From Winogradskyella forsetii (GTDB lineage: Bacteria; Bacteroidota; Bacteroidia; Flavobacteriales; Flavobacteriaceae): DNA of 64,000 nucleotides. The notes beneath the pieces were generated by a model. The model searched no databases and had not been told where the DNA came from. It was given only the letters and a program-made list of their open reading frames with translations. The position numbers and the translations under genes are program-made. The number at the start of each line of letters is the position of its first letter. Within the stretch, counting starts at the first letter, position 1. Below, one piece after another: positions 1-8,977 of the stretch. The stretch lies in the NCBI RefSeq assembly GCF_013394595.1, contig NZ_CP053348.1:806001-870000 (forward strand), in the 5' to 3' direction.

Positions 1-743
1 ATGAGTATTTTTTCAAACTCTGGCCAACCTGCATTCACTCTGGTATCTAATTCGGCATATTGGAGTAGAAGAGGTGCTTTAATCTTTACAGCATCTTCGG
101 CCTCTGGTTGTCTGCCATAGTATGGAACGGCAGCACCTAAATCTGGTAAGCGAACAGCCATCATATTGGAGATCCATCCTCCAAAACAAAACCCAACCAC
201 ACCAACATTGCCATCGCAATTCTCATGATGCTTTAGGTAGTGGTAAGCCGCAATAAAATCTTCGAGCATTTCTTGCTGGTTCCGCTTTTTCTACATGGTT
301 CTACCGTCGTCATCATTTCCTGGATAACCTCCAAGAGGCGATAGGGCATCTGGCGCTAGGGAAATAAACCCTTTTTTTGCCGTGCGTCTTCCAACATCTT
401 CGATATATGGATTCAGTCCTCTGTTTTCATGCACCACAATGACACCTGGCAATTTGGTTTTGTTATCTATTGGTTGCGACAATAACCCTTTTATGGTGCC
501 ACCACCTTTTGGAGATTCGTAAGTGATATATTCGGAATCTAAAGTGGGATCATCGGGTTGTACCAACAAACTATTTACATAATCAGGAGACATAAAACTT
601 AATAGTGATGACACCGTTAAACCGCCAACTGCATATATGCCGAGTTTTTCAACGAACTGTCTTCTGTTGAGTTTATTGTGTGCATAATCATCGTATAAAT
701 CGAAAACTTCTTGACTAATATCTTCTTTTTTTAAGTCTTTCAT
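1..743 (-). pseudogene. Tat-exported dienelactone hydrolase, interrupted by an in-frame TAG stop; 3' end outside window
   Basis: An alpha/beta hydrolase of the dienelactone hydrolase family. The N-terminal 150 residues carry a twin-arginine-like signal (NRRQFVEKL, then a hydrophobic stretch) and the family motifs PGVIVVHENRGL and GFISLAPDALSP. A TAG at 291-293 follows GRTM. Reading on in the same frame to base 3 gives an uninterrupted continuation (ending EFEKIL) with the nucleophile motif VGFCFGGW and an AELDTR segment with the catalytic Asp. The catalytic His would lie beyond the window. Because the frame is kept, the lesion is a single nonsense codon, most simply CAG to TAG (Gln). The product as it stands lacks all catalytic residues. 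A sequencing error or readthrough cannot be excluded. Confidence 0.85.
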
Positions 744-782
744 ATTGTTGGGTTTGGATTAAAAATTATAAGGTACAAAATA

Positions 783-1370
783 TTAAAATACCGTATCTAA
801 AAATTGTTTTATACTCTCCTGATTTGCTCTTATTAATTCCTCACGAGCAGCTTCTATATCTCTTGGCTTTTTATCTTGGGATAATTTGAATTTCCCTTCC
901 CAATTCGTAATTTCAATTTCAAAGAGTTCAATGTATTTAAGATTACTGTCCAAACGAGGATTATCCGCTTCCAAAACATAATGGTGGTTTGGCGCTTCAA
1001 GAAATTCGGTCATAGTAATTAGCGATTGTTTTAAGGCCATGTTGTCTTTTACAGCCTTTACTTTTCCGGTTATATGCACTTTTATATAATTCCATGTCGG
1101 AAGCTGGGTTGTGCTATAAATACTAGGCGAAATATAACAACTGGGACCACTAAAAATAACAGTAACGTTATTATTGTTTTTTAATAATTCGGTTTGTGGA
1201 TTATAAATATCAATGTGTCCGATTAATTTTCCATCGTCATAAATTAGCGGCAAGTGTGTGATGAAAGGTTGGTTGTCTTTAACGGAAATTACCGTCGCCA
1301 AAGGATACGTTTTTATCACTTCTACAGAGTGATTTTTTTCGTTGTCTTGATGGTGTTTTGGAGGGTACAA
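783..1370 (-). CDS. PaiB-like FMN-binding split-barrel protein
   Basis: 195 residues resembling the PaiB family (FMN-binding, historically called negative transcriptional regulator). It starts MYPPKHHQ, as these proteins usually do, and shows the split-barrel pattern: FITHLPLIYDDG, LIGHIDIYNPQ, then a strand ending SCYISPSIY followed by PTWNYIKVHITGKV. It is a single domain of normal length and probably a cytoplasmic flavin-binding protein. Its role here is unknown, since PaiB's regulatory function in Bacillus was not shown for relatives in this phylum. It lies 39 bases downstream of the start of the broken hydrolase and may share a transcript with it. Confidence 0.8.
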   Translation of the reverse strand: MYPPKHHQDNEKNHSVEVIKTYPLATVISVKDNQPFITHLPLIYDDGKLIGHIDIYNPQTELLKNNNNVTVIFSGPSCYISPSIYSTTQLPTWNYIKVHITGKVKAVKDNMALKQSLITMTEFLEAPNHHYVLEADNPRLDSNLKYIELFEIEITNWEGKFKLSQDKKPRDIEAAREELIRANQESIKQFLDTVF

Positions 1371-1432
1371 TTTATTTTTGATTTACGATTGTTGATATAT
1401 GATTTCTGAATACTTAGTATTGAACAATTCAT

Positions 1433-1876
1433 TCAGACTCCAAACTGTATTAAATGATGATCGAGATGTTTGTACTGTAGTTGTCCCCATTGTTGCGCTG
1501 TAAAATAGCCGAATGCAGGATGTGGCTCCCATTCGGTTTTTGCTTTCTCTGCAAAAGCTTCATCAATTAAGGTTTTAAGCGTACTAATTTCGCTATTGAA
1601 TGCCTTATCCTCTTTAGCTTTTAAAAACTTGGCGGTTGGCAAACCTTTACGCCATGGCTTGTCGTTGTATAGTGCTTTTTTAAAGAAAACTTTAGCCAAC
1701 CAACTGGGTTTTAAACCGTAATTTTCTTTTTGTAGCATTATATTAAATGGGCCTTGGCAGTGCCATGCCATTTGCCCAACGTTCATTTTTCCCCAATTAG
1801 CCTGAGAATTTTCATTTAAGTTATCAATTCTAGATTTTATTTCATGATAAGCATTTTCTTCAAAAATAGATTTCAT
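1433..1876 (-). CDS. DUF1569 (DinB-like) protein
   Basis: 147 residues matching the DUF1569 family, a four-helix-bundle relative of DinB/YfiT proteins. Visible marks are WGKMNVGQMAWHCQGPF near residue 30, PHPAFGYFTAQQWGQLQ near residue 115 and HLDHHLIQFG at the C-terminus. The histidines at the two ends fit the metal-site pattern of DinB-like folds, but no substrate is known. No signal peptide, so cytoplasmic. It is divergent from radC, with 51 bases between the two starts. Confidence 0.75.
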   Translation of the reverse strand: MKSIFEENAYHEIKSRIDNLNENSQANWGKMNVGQMAWHCQGPFNIMLQKENYGLKPSWLAKVFFKKALYNDKPWRKGLPTAKFLKAKEDKAFNSEISTLKTLIDEAFAEKAKTEWEPHPAFGYFTAQQWGQLQYKHLDHHLIQFGV

Positions 1877-1891
1877 ATTTCCTGTTTTTAA

Positions 1892-1923
1892 TTGATGCTT
1901 AAATTTACAATTTTTTATCTTTA
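1892..1923 (+). promoter_or_regulatory. Candidate radC promoter
   Basis: TTG at 1892-1894, 21 bases, then TATCTTTA at 1916-1923, one base off the Bacteroidota -7 consensus TAnnTTTG. The element ends four bases before the radC ATG, so transcription would begin at or next to the start codon. Confidence 0.35.
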
Positions 1924-1927
1924 GAGC

Positions 1928-2626
1928 ATGTCAGGGAAATCAACTTCGTTTTCTATTAAAAATTGGTCGCAAGACGATCAGCCGCGTGAAAAGCTCAGGG
2001 ATAAGGGGAAAACATCACTAAGTGATGCTGAATTGATCGCCATTTTAATCGGATCTGGGAACCGAGAAGAAAGTGCTGTGGCACTCTGTAAACGTATTTT
2101 TGCAAGCGTTGACAATAATCTGAATGCTTTGGGAAAATTGTCTATTGCACAATTAATGGAATTTAAAGGTATAGGAGAAGCCAAAGCGATAACCATTGCT
2201 GCAGCATTGGAACTGGGGAGACGTCGACGTTTGGAAGACACGCTCCAATTAGATAAAATAATATCGAGCCGTTCGGTTTTTGAGGTGATGCAACCCATAA
2301 TTGGCGATTTGCCACATGAAGAATTCTGGATTCTATATCTCAACAATTCTAATAAAGTCATTCATAAAAACCAATTGAGCAAAGGCGGAATTACGGGAAC
2401 GTTAGTCGATGTGCGCTTAGTACTAAAAAATGCGCTCGAGGTTGGTGCAACGGCCTTAATACTTTGCCATAACCATCCATCAGAAACGTTAAAACCAAGT
2501 AAATCCGATAGGGAAGTGACCCAAAAATTAAAAGTGGCGGCAGAAAGTTTGGATATAAAAGTTCTGGACCATCTTATTATAACCGAGAAGGCGTACTTTA
2601 GTTTCGCAGATGAGAACATTCTTTAG
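1928..2626 (+). CDS. radC: RadC family JAB-domain protein
   Basis: 232 residues, the usual RadC length. The N-terminal part (WSQDDQPREKLRDKG, LSDAELIAILIGSG, then a helix-hairpin-helix-like FKGIGEAKAITIAAALELG) precedes a JAB/JAMM domain with the metal motif CHNHPSETLKPSKSD (H-x-H, then S-x2-D). Chromosomal RadC was named for DNA repair, but this function was later disputed; JAMM folds are metal-dependent hydrolases. The start is the only ATG that keeps the conserved FSIKNW beginning. Transcribed divergently from the DUF1569 gene. Confidence 0.95.
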   Translation: MSGKSTSFSIKNWSQDDQPREKLRDKGKTSLSDAELIAILIGSGNREESAVALCKRIFASVDNNLNALGKLSIAQLMEFKGIGEAKAITIAAALELGRRRRLEDTLQLDKIISSRSVFEVMQPIIGDLPHEEFWILYLNNSNKVIHKNQLSKGGITGTLVDVRLVLKNALEVGATALILCHNHPSETLKPSKSDREVTQKLKVAAESLDIKVLDHLIITEKAYFSFADENIL

Positions 2627-2819
2627 GAATGTTAAATTCCAAAAATAAAACACAAAATTACAAATGTATTATTCCAACTTTGAAATTTTCCTAATTCAAG
2701 AGTTAATAATTTAAAATAATTTTAGATTCTAAAAAAATAGAGTAAATAACAATATTTAGAATTTGGACTTTTGAAGTTGGAATTTGTTATTTTTAGATTT
2801 TTGGAATTTGCGAAGCCTT

Positions 2820-4115
2820 ATGTTACTAGTTTACACACATAAAATCACACCACGAGTTACCTATACGTTTAAGCATATTTGTAAGCGTATTTTAGGAATA
2901 GAGGTACGATTTACTTCAAAAATCGAAGATTTTATTGCGCACGACAGCCTGAAGATGTCCTATACAAAACAACCGTTGAGTCATGAGTTGTTTGTAAGAA
3001 GTAATGAGTTGTTGTTTGAAACTGGTCTTTCCGATATCGATATTAACGTGCAACAATGGGATAATACCAAGGGATTTTTTCCTACGGGAGAACGTAGCGA
3101 TTTACCATTCGATATTTTTGCCGCATCTTTTTATCTGCTGAGTAGATATGAAGAATATTTACCGCATGTAAGAGATGAATATGGTCGGTTTTTGGCATCT
3201 GAGAGTATAGCTTTTCAGAATAAATTTTTAAATCAACCTGTTGTAGATATTTGGGCTTATAAGCTGAAGGACATTCTGATGGAACGGTTTCCTGATTACG
3301 AATTTCCCACACGGAAGTATCGCATTCAACCGGTTATTGATGTGCCAATGGCCTATTACTTTAAGCAAAAAGGGTTTTTAAGAACCATTGGCGGTACCTT
3401 AAATGATCTTAGACGTTTCAAGCTAAAACAATTGTATTTGCGGTATTTGGTGCTCATGGGTTTTAAGCGAGACCCTTACGATACGTTTAAATGGATCATT
3501 AGAAAACAGAAACAATACGATTTTAAGTTTATGGTGCTCTTTCTTTTGGGCGATTATTCAACTTATGATAAAAACATCAATACTAATAAAAAACTATTTG
3601 TTTCACTTATTAAATCGGTTGCGGATTATTGTGATGTTGGCCTTAAAGCATCATACCTCTCTTTAGATGACGTATCTATTCTTAAAAAAGAAAAACTTAA
3701 GATGGAAACGATAACACATACCGATTTAAAAGCGGTTCGCCATTCATTTTCAAAATTGAATATACCAACTTCGTATCGTAATTTAGTGGAATTGGAAATC
3801 CATCAGGATTTTACGATGGGCTACATCAATACCTTAGGTTTTAGAGCAGGTACATGTACACCATTTCAGTTTTACGATTTGGATTATGAAGTGCAGACAC
3901 CATTACAGATCAATTCGTATCAATGTTTGGATTATGGGTTGTTAAAGTACCATTCAGAATTAGATAAAACAGAACATTTACAGAAAATAATCAAAGAAGT
4001 TAAGGCCGTAAATGGTACTTTTATTCCTATATTTCATAATTATGCATTTAGTAATCTAGACCGTTGGAAAGGCTATAGGTCGCTATTTAATTTAATATTA
4101 GAATCTGCTGAATGA
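2820..4115 (+). CDS. Polysaccharide-deacetylase-like protein
   Basis: About 431 residues from the ATG at 2820 (MLLVYTHKITPR); the longer reading from TTG 2784 adds a poor leader. It matches a conserved flavobacterial family annotated as polysaccharide deacetylase family protein: an N-terminal region with DLPFDIFAASFYLLSRYEEY, then a NodB-like barrel whose strands include YRIQPVIDVPMAYYFK, FMVLFLLGDYS and a C-terminal TFIPIFHNYAFS. Here the canonical NodB metal motifs (TFDDG, HxxxH) are weak: position DVPM replaces the usual D-D, and EIHQDFTMGY may contribute a His. Catalysis is therefore uncertain. The stop overlaps the next gene by four bases (ATGA), so the two are probably translationally coupled. 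Confidence 0.7.
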   Translation: MLLVYTHKITPRVTYTFKHICKRILGIEVRFTSKIEDFIAHDSLKMSYTKQPLSHELFVRSNELLFETGLSDIDINVQQWDNTKGFFPTGERSDLPFDIFAASFYLLSRYEEYLPHVRDEYGRFLASESIAFQNKFLNQPVVDIWAYKLKDILMERFPDYEFPTRKYRIQPVIDVPMAYYFKQKGFLRTIGGTLNDLRRFKLKQLYLRYLVLMGFKRDPYDTFKWIIRKQKQYDFKFMVLFLLGDYSTYDKNINTNKKLFVSLIKSVADYCDVGLKASYLSLDDVSILKKEKLKMETITHTDLKAVRHSFSKLNIPTSYRNLVELEIHQDFTMGYINTLGFRAGTCTPFQFYDLDYEVQTPLQINSYQCLDYGLLKYHSELDKTEHLQKIIKEVKAVNGTFIPIFHNYAFSNLDRWKGYRSLFNLILESAE

Positions 4116-4798
4116 CAAACCCTATAAAACATGTTTTTTTCGATTTGGATCATACCCTTTGGGATTTTGATAAAAACTCTGGTTTAACGTTCGAAAAGAT
4201 TTTTAATTTGAATAAAATTGAAGTTGAACTCAATGATTTTTTGTCTATATACGAACCCATAAACTTGAATTATTGGAAACTCTACAGAGAGGAAAAGGTC
4301 ACAAAATCAGCTTTACGTTACGGAAGATTACGAGAAGCGTTTGATGGCGTAGGCATTACGGTTGAAGATGAAATGATTAATCATTTGTCTGAAGCTTATA
4401 TTGACAACCTTTCTTCATTCAACTATTTGTTTGATGGGACTTTTGAAATTCTGGATTACCTAAAAAATAAATACGAATTGCATATCATTACTAATGGTTT
4501 TGAGGAGGCACAAGAAAAGAAAATGGTAGCTTCAAATATTAAACCTTATTTTAAAACCGTTACGAATTCTGAAATGGTAGGCGTAAAGAAACCTAATCCT
4601 AAAATTTTTAACTTTGCCTTGGATTTAGCCAATGCTAATGCTAAAGAGAGTATTATGATTGGTGATAGTCTGGAAGCAGATATCGAAGGCGCACATAAAA
4701 TTGGAATGGATACCATTCATTTTGATTATAAAGATGCCTATAATGGTCATGGTTATAAACGCGTCACAAATTTAAAAACACTTATAAATCATCTTTAA
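4112..4798 (+). CDS. HAD-superfamily phosphatase, YjjG-type
   Basis: 228 residues with all four HAD motifs: FFDLDHTLWDF (nucleophile and acid Asp) near residue 9, IITNGFEE (motif II) near 130, GVKKPNPKIF (motif III Lys) near 156 and MIGDSLEADIEGA (motif IV) near 190. The helical cap fits the YjjG/YfnB group, known nucleotidases that clear non-canonical pyrimidine nucleotides. That substrate is inferred from family resemblance. Starts within the stop codon of the upstream gene. Confidence 0.88.
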   Translation: MTNPIKHVFFDLDHTLWDFDKNSGLTFEKIFNLNKIEVELNDFLSIYEPINLNYWKLYREEKVTKSALRYGRLREAFDGVGITVEDEMINHLSEAYIDNLSSFNYLFDGTFEILDYLKNKYELHIITNGFEEAQEKKMVASNIKPYFKTVTNSEMVGVKKPNPKIFNFALDLANANAKESIMIGDSLEADIEGAHKIGMDTIHFDYKDAYNGHGYKRVTNLKTLINHL

Positions 4799-4810
4799 AA
4801 AATATAAAAT

Positions 4811-5620
4811 ATGTTCAAGAAAATAATTTTTACAGTTTCATTTATTCTTATGAGTTTATGTGGAACGGCACAAAAAGACATTAACAATTTTAAGTACGTC
4901 CTTGTACCAAAGACCTTCGAGATTTCTAATAGTGAAGATCAGTACCAGCTGAATTCCCTATTAAAATTCTTATTCAATAAATATGGATATGAAGCTTATT
5001 TTACTAGCGATGATTTACCAGAAGATTTAAAGATTAGTAGATGTTTGGCACTAAACTCTGAGGTTGCCAAGGCAAAAGGAGGGTTGTTTAAAACCAAACT
5101 AGAAATTACACTGAAAGATTGTTTCGGTAACATTGTAATGACCTCTCAAATAGGAGAATCGCGAGAAAAGGATTATCAAAAGGCCTATACTGAAGCCATA
5201 AGGGAAGCTTTTGAAACCTTTCAAAATTTAGATTATTCATATGTTGCATCACAAGATGAAGATACAGTTGTGCAATCATCAGTAGAGAGCGATTATGAAG
5301 AAAAGAAGGCTGATGTTGTGATAGCTCAGCGTAAAGCAGACAAAATCATTGATGAAGCCAAGGACGTTGATGATGAAACCATAGCGGTTCTGTCTAAGCC
5401 AGATACTTCAGAAATATATTATGCACAACCTATCAAAAACGGTTTTCAACTGGTAAATTCTGAACCAAGAATAGTTATGATTTTACTCAATACCGCAGCA
5501 AAAAATGTGTTTATAGTGAAGGGGAAAAGTGCCATTGTTTTTAAGGAAGATGGTTTTTGGTATTACTCTGAAAATAATGGAGAACTTGAAGAGCAACAAT
5601 CAATGAACGTTAAGTTTTAA
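4811..5620 (+). CDS. Secreted conserved protein of unknown function
   Basis: 269 residues with a signal peptide (hydrophobic core IIFTVSFILMSLCG, cleavage near GTAQ), so exported. The middle contains a strand-rich region with KTKLEITLKDCFGNIV and a helix YTEAIREAFETFQNLDYSY. This pattern resembles small flavobacterial periplasmic proteins, but I do not recognise a named domain. An acidic linker follows. It lies 12 bases after the HAD gene, so probably the last gene of that operon. Confidence 0.6.
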   Translation: MFKKIIFTVSFILMSLCGTAQKDINNFKYVLVPKTFEISNSEDQYQLNSLLKFLFNKYGYEAYFTSDDLPEDLKISRCLALNSEVAKAKGGLFKTKLEITLKDCFGNIVMTSQIGESREKDYQKAYTEAIREAFETFQNLDYSYVASQDEDTVVQSSVESDYEEKKADVVIAQRKADKIIDEAKDVDDETIAVLSKPDTSEIYYAQPIKNGFQLVNSEPRIVMILLNTAAKNVFIVKGKSAIVFKEDGFWYYSENNGELEEQQSMNVKF

Positions 5621-5778
5621 AACGAGTTTAATGCGTATTCATTCAAAGCCTTCCCTTACTTAAAAGGCACTTTCGGATGGGTCGCAGTATTCAAGGTTAA
5701 ACGTCTACTGGAAAAAATCACCAAAGACTGTTTTATTTAAAATATAATTAAAAAACCACATTATACTTCTTACTGAAC

Positions 5779-5813
5779 ACTGCCTACTTTTCCCTTCGGG
5801 AAATGTCCGCAGT
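5779..5813. repeat. Nested palindrome between convergent genes
   Basis: ACTGC at 5779-5783 pairs with GCAGT at 5809-5813, and inside TTTTCCC pairs with GGGAAA around a TTC loop. No T-run follows on either strand, so it is not a canonical intrinsic terminator, although it lies between two convergent genes. The remaining part of the 5621-5824 gap shows nothing recognisable. Confidence 0.5.
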
Positions 5814-5824
5814 AAAAACGGGAA

Positions 5825-7102
5825 CTAATACCCATACTTGTCCTTCCAAAGCGACTTCAAATAATTCCGTTGGGCCTGCTCACGAGCATTATTTCCAGGA
5901 TTGTATAATTTGGTGTTGGCAATCTCTTCTGGCAAGAACTCTTGAGCAGCAAAGTTATTTTCATAGCTATGGGAATATTTATAACTATCGCCATAACCTA
6001 ATTCTTTCATCAGCTTTGTTGGTGCATTTCTTATCGCTAAAGGTACAGACAAATCACCTGTGTCTTTAACTAATTGTTGTGCTTTACCAATAGCTTCATA
6101 GGCAGCATTGCTCTTTGCAGAACTGGCTAAATAGGTTGTGCATTGACTTAGAATAATTCGTGATTCGGGATTGCCAATTACAGAAACCGCTTGAAATGTA
6201 TTATTCGCAATTACCAAGGCGGTTGGGTTCGCATTTCCGATATCTTCACTTGCTAAAATTAAAAGTCGTCTGGCAATAAACTTCACGTCTTCGCCGCCTT
6301 CAATCATGCGTGCTAAATAATAAACAGCTGCATTTGGGTCGCTACCACGAATCGATTTTATGAATGCAGAGATAATATCGTAATGTTGTTCTCCAGTCTT
6401 ATCGTAGCGAGCCGCTTTACTTTGGACTTGCTTTGTGACTAAATCGTTGGTTATTATAATATCTCTATCTTCAAATGACGCCACTAACAATTCAAATATA
6501 TTCAGCAATTTTCTAGCATCACCTCCAGAGAATCGTAATAAGGCTTCCGTTTCCTTTAATTCAATATTTAATTTTGAAAGGGTTGTGTCTTCTGTAATTG
6601 CACGCTGCAATAACGCTTCTAAATCGTCTTTACTGAAGGCATTCAAGGTGTAAACTTGACATCTAGAAAGCAAAGCAGAAATGACCTCAAAACTTGGGTT
6701 TTCGGTCGTAGCTCCAATTAAGGTCACCCAACCTTTTTCAACGGCTTCTAAAAGAGAATCTTGTTGCGATTTACTAAATCTATGGATTTCATCAATAAAC
6801 AAAATCGGATTTTTTGCCGTAAATAATCCACCGCTTTTTTTAGCTTTATCAATGACTTCCCTTATAGCTGCAACTCCAGAATTTATGGCACTCAATTTAA
6901 AAAACGGACGCTCCGATTCATTAGCAATGACATTGGCTAATGTGGTTTTACCAATACCAGGTGGTCCCCAAAGTATCAACGAAGGAATCACACCACTTTT
7001 AATTTGTTGGTACAACATCCCGTTTTTACCCACTAAATGTTGCTGACTTAGATAGTCGTCGAGTGTGTTTGGTCTTAAACGTTCGGCTAAAGGTGTATTC
7101 AT
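5825..7102 (-). CDS. rarA: Replication-associated recombination protein A (RarA/MgsA)
   Basis: 425 residues, normal for the RarA/MgsA/WRNIP1 clamp-loader-like AAA+ ATPases that act at stalled replication forks. Walker A is GPPGIGKTTL near residue 45, Walker B is ILFIDEIHRFSKSQQD near 97, sensor 1 is LIGATTENPSF, and the arginine-finger region is ALLSRCQVY. The C-terminal part (KSIRGSDPNAAVYYLARM, FIARRLLILASEDIGNA) is the conserved tetramerisation half. The start APLAERLRPNTLDDYLSQ is typical. It is monocistronic and convergent with the upstream secreted protein gene. Confidence 0.96.
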   Translation of the reverse strand: MNTPLAERLRPNTLDDYLSQQHLVGKNGMLYQQIKSGVIPSLILWGPPGIGKTTLANVIANESERPFFKLSAINSGVAAIREVIDKAKKSGGLFTAKNPILFIDEIHRFSKSQQDSLLEAVEKGWVTLIGATTENPSFEVISALLSRCQVYTLNAFSKDDLEALLQRAITEDTTLSKLNIELKETEALLRFSGGDARKLLNIFELLVASFEDRDIIITNDLVTKQVQSKAARYDKTGEQHYDIISAFIKSIRGSDPNAAVYYLARMIEGGEDVKFIARRLLILASEDIGNANPTALVIANNTFQAVSVIGNPESRIILSQCTTYLASSAKSNAAYEAIGKAQQLVKDTGDLSVPLAIRNAPTKLMKELGYGDSYKYSHSYENNFAAQEFLPEEIANTKLYNPGNNAREQAQRNYLKSLWKDKYGY

Positions 7103-7320
7103 AGTTCAAAATTACAAAATGCTTTTGTGATGGATCGATTATTTTAAAATTTATAAGACGCGTTTAAAAATCTTTAATTTTTTCACAATCCTTCAAAAGC
7201 CTTGAAATCTGTTTTAATTTTTAAGTGCATCTACGTTTTATTTATAATTGAAGTATCTGCCATTTTTTCATACAATATCAGTTTGGCTATAAATTTGAAA
7301 TGCTTTCTTTAAATTTACTC

Positions 7321-8112
7321 ATGAGCAAGAACCAACACTTCAAATATTCTAACAGTATTATTGTCTACCCACTGATAATTCTGTTCACTATTTGGTTGGT
7401 GTTTTGGTTTCAAGTTAGAATTGATAGTGGTATAAAGGCATTTGGCATAAGACCACAAAAAATTGAAGGCTTATTAGGTATTGTCACTAGTCCGTTTTTG
7501 CATGGAAATATCAATCATATTTATAGTAACTCTATTCCTCTCTTTGTATTGAGTTTAGCCTTGTTTTATTTTTATAATAAAATTGCTTGGAAAGTTATTG
7601 GCTTTGGCATTTTGTTTTCAGGATTTTTAACCTGGTTGATTGCCAATAATGGAAACCATATAGGAGCAAGTGGTTTGGTGTATGTATTGGTCAGTTTTAT
7701 GTTCTTCAAAGGCATTTTTGCCAAGCATTACAGACTTATTGCATTGTCCTTATTGGTTATTTTCCTGTATGGAAGTATGATTTGGTATGTATTCCCAATT
7801 AAAAGCGGCATGTCTTGGGAAGGCCATTTAGCTGGTTTGATTACAGGGTTGATCTTTGCGTTAATATTTAGGAAGCAAATAGCGAAACCTGAGCGTTACC
7901 AATGGGAACAGGCGGATTACAATGAAGATGATGATCCATTTATGAAGCATTTTGATGAAGACGGTAATTTTATTGAGTTTGAACCAGAAGTCGAAAAAGA
8001 AATTGAAATCGAATCTGACATTGAAAAAAATTTAAAGCTTGAATCAAATGAGAATCAGAATACTAATATCAATTACATTTTCAAAAAGTCCAATAATGAT
8101 CCTGCCAACTGA
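7321..8112 (+). CDS. Rhomboid-family intramembrane serine protease
   Basis: About 263 residues from ATG 7321 (MSKNQHFKYSN); an in-frame ATG at 7300 adds seven residues. Six hydrophobic segments, the motif HGNINHIYSNSIPLF, the catalytic serine in IGASGLVY, and the catalytic histidine in SWEGHLAGLITG identify a rhomboid protease of the inner membrane. The last 60 residues form an unusually acidic, Glu/Asp-rich cytoplasmic tail with no domain I recognise. Substrate unknown. Confidence 0.92.
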   Translation: MSKNQHFKYSNSIIVYPLIILFTIWLVFWFQVRIDSGIKAFGIRPQKIEGLLGIVTSPFLHGNINHIYSNSIPLFVLSLALFYFYNKIAWKVIGFGILFSGFLTWLIANNGNHIGASGLVYVLVSFMFFKGIFAKHYRLIALSLLVIFLYGSMIWYVFPIKSGMSWEGHLAGLITGLIFALIFRKQIAKPERYQWEQADYNEDDDPFMKHFDEDGNFIEFEPEVEKEIEIESDIEKNLKLESNENQNTNINYIFKKSNNDPAN

Positions 8113-8130
8113 CGACTGAAAAACTGAGAA

Positions 8131-8865
8131 CTAACTCCGTTGCCTAACAGCTTCATATAGAAACGCACCACAAGCCACAGAAACATTCAATGATTCTATC
8201 TCTCCTAAAATAGGAAGCTTTGCTTGGTCGTCCACCACTTTTAAAACCGAAGGATTAATGCCTCTTCCCTCAGAACCCATAATTATAGCGCAAGGTTCTT
8301 TAAAAGAAACGTCGTATAAATAGTTGTCTGCTTTTTCCGTTGCAGCTATAACTTTTATTCCTGAAGATTGCATGTGGAAAACCGCATCTTTTATATGATC
8401 TACTTTACAAATGGGCATTTTAAAAATGGCACCAGCGCTCGTTTTTATAGTGTCTCCATTTATAGGCGCTCCACCTTTCTTCTGAATGATAATACCATGG
8501 ACGCCAGTACATTCTGCTGTACGAACAATAGCTCCAAAATTTCTAACATCACTCAATTGATCTAGCAATAGGAACAATGGTGTTTTGCCAGATTCAATAA
8601 CATTCATGACGAGATCATCAATATCATGAAAGGCAATCGGCGAAATTTGAGCCACCGCACCTTGATGGTTACCACGTGTTAATCGATTTAACTTCTCTAT
8701 GGGCACGTAAGAAGCGTTGATGCCTTCGGAACGGATTAGATTTTCTAATTCCTTATATAGTTCGCCATGCAGTCCCTTTTGCATAAAAACCTTATCGATA
8801 GTCTCGTTAGATTTTATAGCTTCTATAATGGCTCTAATTCCAAAAATTGTGGTGTCTTTTTTCAT
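8131..8865 (-). CDS. rlmB: 23S rRNA (guanosine-2'-O-)-methyltransferase RlmB-type
   Basis: 244 residues of the SpoU/TrmH (SPOUT) family. A substrate-binding N-terminal domain (IFGIRAIIEAI) precedes the knot fold with motif 1 LSDVRNFGAIVRTAE, motif 2 IIMGSEGRGINPSV and motif 3 IESLNVSVACGAFLYEA. The known activity is 2'-O-methylation of G2251 in 23S rRNA; close paralogues act on other sites, so the exact position is inferred. Convergent with the rhomboid gene, 18 bases apart. Confidence 0.93.
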   Translation of the reverse strand: MKKDTTIFGIRAIIEAIKSNETIDKVFMQKGLHGELYKELENLIRSEGINASYVPIEKLNRLTRGNHQGAVAQISPIAFHDIDDLVMNVIESGKTPLFLLLDQLSDVRNFGAIVRTAECTGVHGIIIQKKGGAPINGDTIKTSAGAIFKMPICKVDHIKDAVFHMQSSGIKVIAATEKADNYLYDVSFKEPCAIIMGSEGRGINPSVLKVVDDQAKLPILGEIESLNVSVACGAFLYEAVRQRS

Positions 8866-8977
8866 TAATATTATAATGTCCTAAATTAAAGATGATATTT
8901 CTATAGATTTAGTAATTTGATTGTAAGTTGCTAATATCCCTAATGGATTTTTATGCTGTAAAGGTATTGAAACAGTT

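Noticed and set aside
2784..2819. Upstream TTG start for the deacetylase-like gene
   Set aside because: Adds twelve residues without conservation; the ATG at 2820 gives the family-typical beginning.
5803..6069. Plus-strand frame overlapping the end of rarA
   Set aside because: Lies antisense to a clearly conserved gene and lacks any domain.
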